NCBI GenBank assembly: GCA_032717465.1
Contig: CM064658.1
Location: forward strand, 9,279,391 to 9,343,390
DNA: 64,000 nt
From: Coenobita brevimanus
Lineage: Eukaryota > Arthropoda > Malacostraca > Decapoda > Coenobitidae
Direction of reading: 5' to 3'
This document shows positions 1 to 9,554 of the stretch, piece after piece (position 1 is the first letter of the stretch; the number at the start of each line of letters is the position of its first letter). The notes beneath the pieces are model-generated. The model searched no databases. It saw nothing but the letters and a program-made list of their open reading frames with translations, and had not been told where the DNA came from. The position numbers and the translations under genes were made by a program.

Positions 1-350
1 CCCACATCAAAGTCTCACACCGGTATGTTAATGTGGGCACTAAAACTCCCTCGTGTAATCTATTGCAGTTGCCACACTCAAACCTCCGTTTCTTATCCAG
101 GGCTTCATAGCATCAGTCATTTATCATTGCATGTACCATTCTACTTTTCACCTCCTTTGCATATTTGCCTCACTTTTCTTCCGTTGGATCCAGGCACTTA
201 ATATATTTCGCCAGTCCAATTTTCTCTTCATTCATCATAACATCACACTGAAAATCACTTTCTCATCAACCATCACTTTACTCTTACGGACATTTTCATT
301 CAAAGCACAACGCTCACAGACATCAAGAGAACTCTGCACCCGCCTGCAAA
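1..350 (-). pseudogene. RTE-like reverse transcriptase relic (C-terminal part)
   Basis: Read on the minus strand, this stretch matches the part of RTE-like RTs after the catalytic core. A segment at 250-345 reads SLDVCERCALNENVRKSKVM, equivalent to the 'FxRVCERRxLKVNxxKSKVM' block of the RTE-like copy at 9.5-11.5 kb. Near 10-50 it reads GVLVPTLTY, equivalent to that copy's GVVVPTALYG. Stops and frame breaks lie between the two blocks, so it is dead. The element runs off the left edge of the window, so its 3' end is not seen. The family call rests on comparison with the better copies in this window. Confidence 0.72.
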
Positions 351-739
<389 letters not shown>

Positions 740-959
740 ATTTCGAAGATACAAGTTTCCCGACTCAGTTTCAGTATATTGGTATTTGTCGTTCGGTTGA
801 ACACACACATTTAACCCCTTGTCCATTAGCTTCTTAGAGTCACAGGTTCGTATCAGACAATATAATCCTCCGTACCTGAAAATGTTGTCTTATTGTCTGC
901 TTACATGTACTTCCCGTCCTTAGTGTAGATCATGCCGCTAGAGGGCCATCACAAGATCG

Positions 960-1004
960 ATTTTTTTTTTTTTTTTTGAGAGAGAGAGAGAGAGAGAGAG
1001 AGAG
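960..1004. repeat. Poly-T followed by (GA)n
   Basis: About 17 T bases followed by about 13 GA units. It may be the tail of an unrecognised retroelement, but no body is visible. Confidence 0.9.
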
Positions 1005-1079
1005 GCGGTGTGTACCCCTGGATGACCTTAGCATTATTCTCCGTGGAAATCTCTTCATACCGAGGACGTATACTTTAGT

Positions 1080-1205
1080 TTCATCAACGGTAACTTCCTT
1101 AAAGAGGATTTGGTGCAGTTTAGGGAAGAGCTTTGTTGTGAAGGGGTTAACGAGAGCTGTACCATACACCCCTAGCACAAAAAGTCTCTCATAAGCTGAA
1201 TAAAT
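1080..1205 (+). repeat. Foldback repeat copy (AAGCTGAATAAA core)
   Basis: Contains the family marks in order: GTGAAGGGGTTAA, a 'gctgtacc...acccc' middle, AAAAGTCTCTC, and the core TAAGCTGAATAAAT. It is a partial copy of the short family described in the findings, with the best two-armed copy at 47.53-47.70 kb. Confidence 0.6.
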
Positions 1206-1224
1206 GAGTACAGCGGTAGCCAAA

Positions 1225-1264
1225 CTAATAATAATAGTAGTAATAATAATAGTAATAATAATGA
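1225..1264. repeat. (AAT)n trinucleotide repeat
   Basis: Imperfect AAT/AGT units. Confidence 0.85.
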
Positions 1265-1722
1265 AGCACACACTGGGCCAACCTTCTACTAGTATAACAA
1301 GTAGGGGTAGCGTTAAATTTAAAAGCTTTATTCATGAGATAAGGACGAGTGCTGTTGGTTACTATTCAGATTTAACCTCCATGCTAATTACACTCAGCCA
1401 TCAACCGAGCTGAAAGAGGTTAGGGATCCTTTCTCAGATCACCATAGTCAGAGGAGGATTTTTTTTCTTTCTGTTTTCTTTTTAATTTCCGGCAGTCAGA
1501 TAGGTCCAGTGGTAGCAAGAATTTAAATGAGAGGTCAGTTTACCGAAAGGGGTGAACTCTGATTTGCAAACATACTTTTGATACAGTCCGTGTAACAACG
1601 AAGATAATTTTGTTCTGTTGAGGCGGAACAGCAAAAGATAGTGTAGCATCTTACCCTGTCTGTTGCTCTGCCGCCACAAACAAATCCCCGTTGAGAGAGG
1701 AAAATTACTGATATTTGTTTTT

Positions 1723-1724
<2 letters not shown>

Positions 1725-1765
<41 letters not shown>
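1725..1765. repeat. (TG)n microsatellite
   Basis: About 20 TG units. A poly-A run lies at 1813-1826. Confidence 0.96.
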
Positions 1766-1774
<9 letters not shown>

Positions 1775-2179
1775 GTGTGAAAAGTTGAGTAGAATCTGTT
1801 AGTGTTAACAAGTAAAAAAAAAAAAAAGAATGGTAAGTCAAATCGCGTGGCATCAGCAGGAATACTGCTCTTATATAAAGTTAATAATCTGTGTGCATGC
1901 CTGCTAAGTGAGAAAGTTTGTTTACCGTTTTAGTACAAAGATGTACAGTATGTTATGTTTGTTGTTTCTTTCTCCTGACAATGTTTTCAACTGTGGAAAA
2001 GCTACTCGAATTGAAGGGGCTAATGAAGGCTACATGAAACCCCTCCAGTTCCGAAAGGCTAAACCCGAATGAATCAAGCGGCCTGGAGGTGGCTAGAATA
2101 TACCTATGGCCATGTGTGTCTGTATCTGTCTATCTATGTATCCATCTGTCTGTACATATTCGACCCAGGGATAAGCTTA

Positions 2180-2460
2180 AAGGTCTGTTCCCTGAGGCCC
2201 AGCATTCCTGTGCCATGCACCTTTCACATGCCACCACTTCGACGCTAACACCTACCGTCCGTACTGAATACATGCTAGGGGTGTCTCATTCGGGATTGGT
2301 GTATTGGTATTAGTGGGAATAATTTTTCGTCATGCCGGTAACTTTTATAGTAGATAGGTAAAGTCTATTTAACATAATTGAAATCCTTAAACAGTTCCTT
2401 GCCCCAATCATAGATCGAAGTCGTATCCACCGGGACAGCAGACCACATCTGTAACCAATA
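2180..2460 (-). mobile_element. Diverged SINE, same family as 56906-57240
   Basis: On the minus strand this aligns with the SINE at 56.9-57.2 kb over most of its length. Shared landmarks are GGAACTGTTTAAGGATTT near 2388-2405, then CTAATACCAATACACCA near 2300-2315, then TAGCATGTATTCAGTA near 2260-2280, and GGTGTTAGCG near 2245. The tRNA-like head is degraded and no poly-A tail is visible at the lower-coordinate end, so this is an older copy. The two copies lie in opposite orientations in the window. Confidence 0.75.
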
Positions 2461-2479
2461 CTGGCGTTTAATGTGCAAA

Positions 2480-3155
2480 ATAAATCGCCAAACAAGAGGC
2501 GTTACGAAGCCTTCCAAGTGACTTATATTACGACCCCCTCAAAAAAAAAAAAAAAAAAAAAACATTATAATGAAAGGGTGTAGCATTTTGTTTGTTGTCC
2601 CTCGGTGGTTGATTGTGTCGAATAATACCACTGGATGTTACCAAAGGTGATGCATTGTGTCTGCAGTTTACAGTTGGAGGATTAGGAAAAGTGATCCAAT
2701 GCTTCCCTAATGGAATGTAAATCTCTTCAGTCCGGTGACGTACAGTAGTTATGGTATTATTCTTGCCGCCTCCAGACAGTGTTGTATACTATGGAGAAGC
2801 AGTTTGTAGTGACGTGGTTCAGAGTGGTCTCCATTACCCCCTTCACAGTCTGATTTCTCTCCCTGAGGCAAATGAAATTGTGTGGAGGTCGTAGACTGAA
2901 GAAATTAGTCAGAATTGTGGACGAAAACTCCAACCTAAATAAACAAGCTACATGACTTCAGAAGATATCGTAAATAATGAAAGTGAAAGGAAACAGTAAA
3001 TATGCAATCGAAGTATAAAACACAATAATGTTAAAACTCGAACTGCAGACAGAATTGCCAGAGGTTTAATATTTTCCTGAAAAAGACAGCAAAAATATAC
3101 CCACTGAAATAACAAGCACCGTAAAAAGAATAAAAAAAAAAAAAAATCTTGTGAT
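2480..3155. other. No gene; poly-A run and a weak foldback copy
   Basis: A 20-base A run lies at 2540-2560. At about 2720-2820 the sequence 'attcttgccgcctccagaca' resembles one arm of the foldback family. Nothing else was recognised. Confidence 0.5.
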
Positions 3156-3159
3156 GCAA

Positions 3160-3257
3160 CTTCCTCCCTCCCTCCCTCCCTCCCCTCTCTCTCTCTCTCT
3201 CTCTGTACAGGTATATAATAAATAAATAAATAAATAAACAATTAAATAAATATATAC

Positions 3258-3292
<35 letters not shown>
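3160..3292. repeat. Compound microsatellite: (TCCC)n, (CT)n, (TAAA)n, (AC)n
   Basis: Four different short-unit tracts within about 130 bp, separated by a few bases. ORFs across it are artefacts. Confidence 0.95.
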
Positions 3293-3294
<2 letters not shown>

Positions 3295-3584
3295 CCCCAA
3301 GCCTCCGCACACATGAGGCATAGCCTCAAGATAATGGAAATTTAATATAAATAAAGAAAGAACACCTGATTTGGGAGTGGAAATATAAATCAAGCAAATG
3401 TGGCTCATAAAGTGACGGAAGTATGAGGTAAAGTCGAAGTAGCCAACATTAAAACATGTAGCATAACCTTATAGTAACCCATTCTCTTTGATTAGGTAGT
3501 TTTCTTTGTAATCTACGTTTCTGCAAATGTTTTTGTTTAGCATAGGAGAGATTTCGGAGTGAAAGGCCTAAATGTAGCACGACA

Positions 3585-3680
3585 ATACAGGAGGTCCTTC
3601 CTAAGCTGAATAAATCGTCTGTAGGTAGTTAGAAGAAAAAAAAATACGCCATCAGACTGTTGGGGTTATAGGAAAAAAAT
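3585..3680 (+). repeat. Foldback repeat copy (partial)
   Basis: Shows CCTAAGCTGAATAAATCGTC, then the 'tgtaggtagttagaag' and 'cgccatcagactg' trailer typical of the family. The rest of 3300-4100 is A-rich with no recognised gene. Confidence 0.6.
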
Positions 3681-4105
3681 GTAATCGAAATAAGAAAAAA
3701 CTGTTTCGTCCCCAAATGAGGTCAGGAAGTCACAAATCGCAACTTCCAAAGGACGACATAAAGAGTCAACAGCGACAGTAATAACCAAACCGTACCAGGT
3801 GCAGAAAACAAACACCCATCAGTAAATAAAAACAAAACAAAACACAAAACCCGAGGGAAGTAACGTTGAAAAAAATCACAACCCGACCTGGGAACGAAAA
3901 AAAAGGTAGCGCCGAAAAATTTTACTTATATGAATTGTACTGGATATGGAAAAGGCGAAATAGGTAATAAAATATAAATAATAACAAAAAAAAAAAATAA
4001 TAAGATCCAAACTTCTAAGTGAAAAGCCCAGACATGTAACGAAGACGAACGTTAACACAGAAATATATCTATCTGTCAGTCTTTATCTGTCTCTGTCTGT
4101 CTGTC

Positions 4106-4107
<2 letters not shown>

Positions 4108-4180
<73 letters not shown>
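4108..4180. repeat. (TA)n microsatellite, left flank of SINE
   Basis: About 36 TA units preceded by (TCTG/TGTC) units at 4085-4106. Confidence 0.97.
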
Positions 4181-4181
<1 letters not shown>

Positions 4182-4561
4182 AGCCTCTGTGGTACTGTGG
4201 TAGAGTGTGCGTTTCGCAGGCTGGTGAGCGCGGGTTCGCCTCCCGCAAGAGTTGTAAAAACTTTGGGAAGCGTTCACAAAGCCACTTGCTACTTTGGCGG
4301 ACACAAGGGGTGCTGTGGTTGAACCAGTGTCGCATACTACTGTAGTATGCTTGCACTCAATCGGCTTAAGGCGGGCCGATTACACTTGGTTCACAGACTA
4401 CACACACATCCAAAGCCACTACAGTCACATTCACAAACACTTCTCACCCTACATACAGTCTCTACCAGACACCCTAAGCCTGTGCGTAGAGATACATTGG
4501 CTGTATCGTCCCAGCTTCGGTAGGGATAGGCCGGTCCTGCAGTGGACCTCAACGGCTGATG

Positions 4562-4562
<1 letters not shown>
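4181..4562 (+). mobile_element. tRNA-derived SINE between two (TA)n tracts
   Basis: The head has a tRNA-like internal promoter: A-box-like GGTACTGTGGTAGAGTG at 4191-4207 and B-box-like GGGTTCGCCTCCC at 4232-4244. The arms do not fold into a complete cloverleaf, so this is not read as a tRNA gene. A body of about 310 bp with no similarity to other copies in the window follows, ending directly in a second (TA)n tract. The right tract may have grown from a simple 3' tail, or the element may have inserted into a TA repeat. Confidence 0.72.

Positions 4563-4563
<1 letters not shown>

Positions 4564-4640
<77 letters not shown>
4564..4640. repeat. (TA)n microsatellite, right flank of SINE
   Basis: About 38 TA units immediately after the SINE body. 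Confidence 0.97.
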
Positions 4641-4644
<4 letters not shown>

Positions 4645-4879
4645 CAATGACGAAATCAGAACACAATGAAATATTAAACTGCAGGAAAATTGGAAGAGAA
4701 GAGAAAATAGGACCGAATTTGTGAAGGGGAAACACGATGGAGCTGAGACGCACTCTGCCCCCGAACTGATAATAAACAAGGAGGACGGAGAAGGCGTACG
4801 GTTGACGGGAAATAAATCGGATGGGCGGAAAAAATCAGATTTGTTCGACTACAAATGAGGTGGAATTGTGAGGTGGGTG

Positions 4880-4881
<2 letters not shown>

Positions 4882-4917
<36 letters not shown>
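4882..4917. repeat. (CT)n microsatellite
   Basis: About 17 CT units. Confidence 0.95.
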
Positions 4918-4923
<6 letters not shown>

Positions 4924-4990
4924 CTGCCAACCCGAGTGTCACATAGTGTGGCATTATAAACCACTTGGACAGGAATATAGCAAGCCATGC

Positions 4991-5090
4991 NNNNNNNNNN
5001 NNNNNNNNNNNNNNNNNNNNNNNNNNNNNNNNNNNNNNNNNNNNNNNNNNNNNNNNNNNNNNNNNNNNNNNNNNNNNNNNNNNNNNNNNN
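4991..5090. other. Assembly gap (100 N)
   Basis: Exactly 100 N, the usual placeholder for a scaffold gap of unknown size. Distances across it should not be trusted. Confidence 0.99.
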
Positions 5091-5174
5091 CCTTCCCTAC
5101 GAGTGCTTTCCCCTACGCTGAGCGAAGTGTGTGGTGGTCGCAAGGGTGAAGTGAAAAGCAACATGCCCTTAAGT

Positions 5175-5400
5175 TGCTGGTGTTGTGTCTCCAGGCTCAT
5201 CTAAACGAGAACATGGTGCACTGCCGGCTGAAAGTTTCCTTGTAAGTCCTCCATTATACTCTCAGGGGATAGGGAGGGAGCTGAGGGGTGTTCGTATAAG
5301 CACACATAGGATCCACCAAGTCATATGGGGACACCATAGGGAGGCCTCCCCTCCAGCACCATACCTACATGAAAGGATTTATGTAGGTGTAATTTTGACA
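5175..5400 (+). repeat. Dispersed repeat, three-copy family (copy 1)
   Basis: Shares ordered landmarks with 27425-27600 and 44875-45075: a 'gttgtg...' head, GAACATGGTGCACTGCCGGC (GTGAACCCGGTGGACTGCCG in copy 2), a CAGGGGATAGGGAGGGAGCT block, and a 'ttcgtataa' segment. All three copies have the same orientation. There are no coding features. It is probably a SINE or small DNA element of unknown class. Confidence 0.55.
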
Positions 5401-5507
5401 GTGAAATAAAAAGAAAGACGTCGTGGCACTGAACGGGTTCACATAGAAGTGTCTAAGCACTTGATACAGATTTTCATCCCTTTGATAGTAGTGATACATT
5501 CCATTAG

Positions 5508-5645
5508 TTTGTTATTGCCTCCTCCAGATAATTTTATTCATCTTAAGGGGACGTATTATACTGAAAGGGTCAGTGAACGCTACTATATGTTTAATCCCAC
5601 GATTCGAAGTGTTTTCGAAACCGATTAGTCGTATGAAGATGGCAA
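5508..5645. repeat. Foldback repeat copy with both arms
   Basis: The left arm reads CCAGATAATTTTATTCATCT and the diverged right arm lies around 'ccgattagtcgtatgaagatggcaagag'. CTGAAAGGGTCAGTGAA, a family mark, lies between them. Confidence 0.5.
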
Positions 5646-5683
5646 GAGTGAAATAGAGAATAAGGGGTCAGTGAAAGCAACAT

Positions 5684-6283
5684 TTTTTTTTTTTTTAATG
5701 CAAGGAAGAAGGAGCCAAAGGCCAGAAGCCCACAAACTGTTCCTTCCAAGAAAAAAAAAAACAATACAAAAGAGAGCTAAATTCAAGATCCGTTCATTTC
5801 GAGATGTCTGGACACACTGCGTTTGAAAGACTGGAGATCATAGGAAGCAGAAAATACAGACAGAGGGAGACAGTTCCAGATCTTACCTGTTGCATAAATG
5901 AAGAACTGGGAGTAACGGTTAACTCTTGCATTAGAGAGTTGGAGAGAAAAGGGATAAGAGTTTGTTGCTAGACGGGTGCTACGCGCCCGTCGTAGAGGTG
6001 GAGGGATACAAGCAGACAGTTCAGAGGAGCAACGACCACTGAAGTAGCGATAGAAAAGAGATAAAGATGCAACAGTGCGGCGAAGAGACAGAGGTTGAAG
6101 GGAGCTAGTAAGAGGAGGAGAGTTAATGAGACGAAAAGCCTTTGACTCCACCATTTTGAGAAGAGCTGCATGTGGGGAGCCTTCCCACACATGAGAGTTG
6201 TACTCCACACAGTGGAGAATAAAACCCGTGTATAAAGTCAACAACTCTGCAGTAGTAAACAAGGTACGGAGTCGGCTGATCCG
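5684..6283 (-). pseudogene. 5'-truncated Jockey-like LINE, C-terminal fragment with 3' UTR
   Basis: On the minus strand it encodes about 165 residues closely matching the C-terminus of the intact copy at 39.7-43.1 kb. Shared blocks include [40 protein letters not shown] and NARVNRYSQ, ending at the same stop. Downstream is the family 3' UTR with its hairpin at 5702-5750, then an A-rich tail seen as T at 5684-5697. It is 5'-truncated near 6283, inside the region after the RT domain, so it has no RT. Truncation of this kind is typical of LINE integration. Confidence 0.88.
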
Positions 6284-6349
6284 TTTTGTTCGAAAAGTCT
6301 GTTGTAAGTTCATTAAAATCGTGCGGAGGAAGCAAGAATGAAATAAAGA

Positions 6350-6760
6350 ACACATCTCTGGATTGAAGAGATTACCACATACTCAGGTGTGGTGGTAAAG
6401 GTCTGGAGGTTTAACAAATACTGGGGAAGACAGATAATAAATCACCTGGTAATTATATTGTACACCCATTACCCCGTTACTTCGATGATGCATTTTTTTT
6501 TTTTTTTTAATCGTGCAACCTGAATGCGTTTTATTACCTCTTAGGGTGATGTCTGGTAGTGAATGACTTACCTTCCTTTTCGAAGTCTCGCCGGAACTTT
6601 TGGCCGCTGGCTGAAAGGGTAACCTTGACAACTGTGGTGTGTAAACTCTCTGATGCTGTTAAGAGAGCTAAAAATAATGCCATTTACAAAACTTGATACA
6701 CGAGTAGTGACGTTGGAATATAATAAATTATTTAATATTCTTAATGTCTGCAGTGCATGA
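6350..6760. other. No gene recognised
   Basis: A poly-T run lies at 6491-6508. Short ORFs have no recognisable domain. Confidence 0.5.
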
Positions 6761-6766
6761 AACATA

Positions 6767-6985
6767 GTATACCTAAATTTTAAGGAAGCCTTTGATAACA
6801 AAGTACATGGTACACTGTTACTTTGAAATAATAAGAATAATAGGTTATACACGTATAACAGTAGGCAGAGTTGTATACGACGGTTAGGTAACAGAAGCCA
6901 GACCTAGGAAGGGTAAATCGTCACCTTCATTCTGAATGGACAGTAGGGACCCACGGGGACCAGTTCCAGGGTTTGGGTCTCTTGG
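6767..6985 (+). pseudogene. Weak, heavily decayed reverse transcriptase relic
   Basis: At 6776-6820 the plus strand reads NFKEAFDNKVHGTLL, which resembles RT motif A ('DFKKAFDKVPH...LL') of CR1/Jockey-type elements. At 6925-6980, in another frame, HSEWT followed by a G/Q/F/G string resembles the '[19 protein letters not shown]' block that follows it in order. Many stops separate them. The spacing and order support an RT relic, but divergence is high and the call is tentative. Confidence 0.4.
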
Positions 6986-6989
6986 TCAC

Positions 6990-7889
6990 CTTCAGTCCGG
7001 TGATGTGGTTTCAGTTTATATTTACTGTCTTCAGGCAGAGCTGTTCTGCTTAGAAGATACTTCGAACTAGAGGAGTTTGATATTATATTCAATAATGCAT
7101 TTAATGCCAGACTAATCACTATCCTCGTCTGTTTGTAGTAGGGAATAAAATAAGGTAGTATGGCATAGAACGTTATGGTAACTTCGTAACTGTATTTACA
7201 AATATACTGAAATCACCACATCTGTTCTGATTAATAGTAACTTGCTGAATGTGCGATAAAAAAAAAAAAAAAAGATTGATCGCCCTGGTGGAAAATGTTA
7301 GTTAATATTCAGAAGTAAAGTCATGGATTGGATCTCCAAAATCATAATAAATATTTCAAGTACGAAATATTAGGCCAGAAATAGAATAGATGTAAAACTT
7401 GAGAATTCACAGGATGAACGAAGATTTTCTTGACAACGCAACAGCCAGTCATTGATAATTGCCACATTTTCATAATTTTTATCATTATCATCCCAACCTC
7501 TTTTTCGCCACCAGTTAAAAGAGCAAGGGAAAAAAAAATGATAGAAGAATGACTAATCAGGATCATGCCAAGATATATGGGTCTCAACCTCTTTGGCTCA
7601 CCATTCAGGTAAAAAAATCCTGACTCCACCTCATAGGCATGATGTTTTCATGACCCAGAATTGTTAAAATAATGTGATGAGGCTGCCAAGACGTCTAACA
7701 AAGAACTAAGACTCGTCAGCAAAGCTAATGTACCATATCTCCGAGCAAACCTTCGCTGAAAGAGTTAATTAACAAAGAGATATTTTGATAAAGCGCATGC
7801 AGTGAAGAAAGAGTAGAAGTCTTTAAAATCCACAGTAGTTTTGGAAAAAAAATACAGTATCGCAAATATATCCGGATTTAAACCCAAAT

Positions 7890-7890
<1 letters not shown>
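6990..7890. other. No gene or clear repeat
   Basis: Moderately AT-rich. 'cttcaggcagagctg' near 7030 resembles one foldback arm. A poly-A run lies at 7259-7273. Nothing else was recognised. Confidence 0.5.
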
Positions 7891-7892
<2 letters not shown>

Positions 7893-7965
<73 letters not shown>

Positions 7966-7972
7966 AGAGAGA
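7893..7972. repeat. (CA)n-(GA)n microsatellite
   Basis: About 34 CA units followed by 5-6 GA units. Confidence 0.96.
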
Positions 7973-8060
7973 GCGGAAGGGGAGGCCTGACCATAACTCA
8001 TTCCCTCTCACAAACTTTTATCTGATGATTTGTATTTGGTGGCCACGTGTTCCCTTCTGC
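7965..8060 (+). repeat. Dispersed repeat shared with 14.46-14.73 kb
   Basis: A GA tract is followed by GGAGGCCTGACCATAACTCA, 'ctctcacaaactttt' and 'tttggtggccac'. The same order of blocks occurs at 14.6-14.7 kb. Its class is unknown. Confidence 0.6.
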
Positions 8061-8375
8061 GCCTTGATCATTTTCCGAGCTTTATTCCTAGTACCAGAGA
8101 CAAACTGTAATTTACCAGGTTACGGAGGACATCGTGAGTGGCTTTATAATTACCTCCATTAACCCCACCTCTACAAGGAGGTTCACCCGGCAGCAGCAAC
8201 ACAATAACTGAGTGGACAACATCGAATAGAAAATTAACACAAAACTTTTAACTTTAATATCGTATAATATTTAATTAAGTGATATAAATGATAAAGAGAA
8301 CAAGTTTCCGGAAATGTTATAAAGAGCTTCACCACAAACTTGTTCAATGGCAGATTACGCCATTAGTTGCCAACA

Positions 8376-8378
<3 letters not shown>

Positions 8379-8420
<42 letters not shown>
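8379..8420. repeat. (GT)n microsatellite
   Basis: About 21 GT units. Confidence 0.96.
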
Positions 8421-8423
<3 letters not shown>

Positions 8424-8725
8424 TTTTGTTGTTACCGACATGGTATCCGTAAATGATAAAGAAGATAATGTCAACATGCTATGTTTTGTCCAGATAATCT
8501 CTTGTTTTGTACTTGTATCCATTTTAATTTCCAACATGGCTTTGTGTAAATAGCATCCAATAGAATACTGTTGTATTTTATATCCGCCTGAATAATGGGG
8601 ACTGCATAAACAGCATAGGGGAGAATATCAGCCAGCCATGATGCATAAGTGCACTGTTAATCCATGACCCACCATGACCTATTTTTCAGTACAGCTTCCA
8701 GAGCGAAAGTGGGTGTTATGTTTTG

Positions 8726-8728
<3 letters not shown>

Positions 8729-8778
<50 letters not shown>
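8729..8778. repeat. (GT)n microsatellite at edge of degenerate array
   Basis: About 24 GT units, immediately before the GGTCA-rich array. Confidence 0.96.
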
Positions 8779-8779
<1 letters not shown>

Positions 8780-8799
8780 TTTAACAAAATAGTCCAAAC

Positions 8800-9554
8800 A
8801 GTTCTCATCCGACTTTAATCAAACATGGTGCAAGGGTGGAGGGGCAGCCCATAAAGAAACCTATAGATTTTGAACGTTAACAATTTTTATTGAATTGGAT
8901 CAAACTTAGGGGATGGTTGGAGGGTAAGGCAAGAATGGAGTGTTTCAGTTTTAAGAAAAATCAACCAAAGGTCATGGTCACAGGCCAGGGTCAAAGTTCA
9001 ACCCATGTGTCTATTTGTTAATAAAATAAATCAAACATTTTTGATCTGATTTTCAATTTAACTTGGAGGAAATGTTGAGGATCGGCCAAGGATTAGACCT
9101 ACTGTTTTTTTTTTTTTTTTTTAAGAACATTAGGTCAAAAATCAAAGTCACAGTCCAAGGTCAACTAAAGTTTTTATCCAGTGCAAACAAAGCTCTGTGG
9201 AAGGGTTGAGGGTAAAGCAAGAATGAAAGAATTTAGCTTTGAGAACAAGCAGCTCAATGTCAAGGCCACAAGGAAAGGTCAAATACCAGGGTCACGGAGG
9301 AAGGTCAGCTTAAGCAATTTAGATGATTTTTGAGCCAATTTGATGGAAGGGTTAGGGTGCAGGCAAGAACGACGGGACTCAGTTTTGAGAATAGTCAGTC
9401 AAAGGTCAGGATCACGGGGCAAGATCAGAGTTTGCCCCGTGTGTCTGGTTGTGGACAAAGTAACTAAAACAGTTTTGACCCGATTTGTGGATGAGTTGAG
9501 GATCACCCAAAAAGCTGACCTGTTGTTTTTGAAAACAATAGATCAAAGGTCAAG
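8800..9554 (+). repeat. Degenerate tandem array, unit about 145 bp (left part)
   Basis: Units share a 'ggaagggttgagggtaaggcaagaa' landmark, seen near 8913, 9063, 9197, 9341 and 9490 (spacings 150, 134, 144, 149). A 'caaaggtcaaggtcac' landmark follows, seen near 8975, 9125, 9255, 9400 and 9541. Units are strongly diverged. The array stops abruptly at the RTE-like insertion and resumes after it. Confidence 0.7.
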
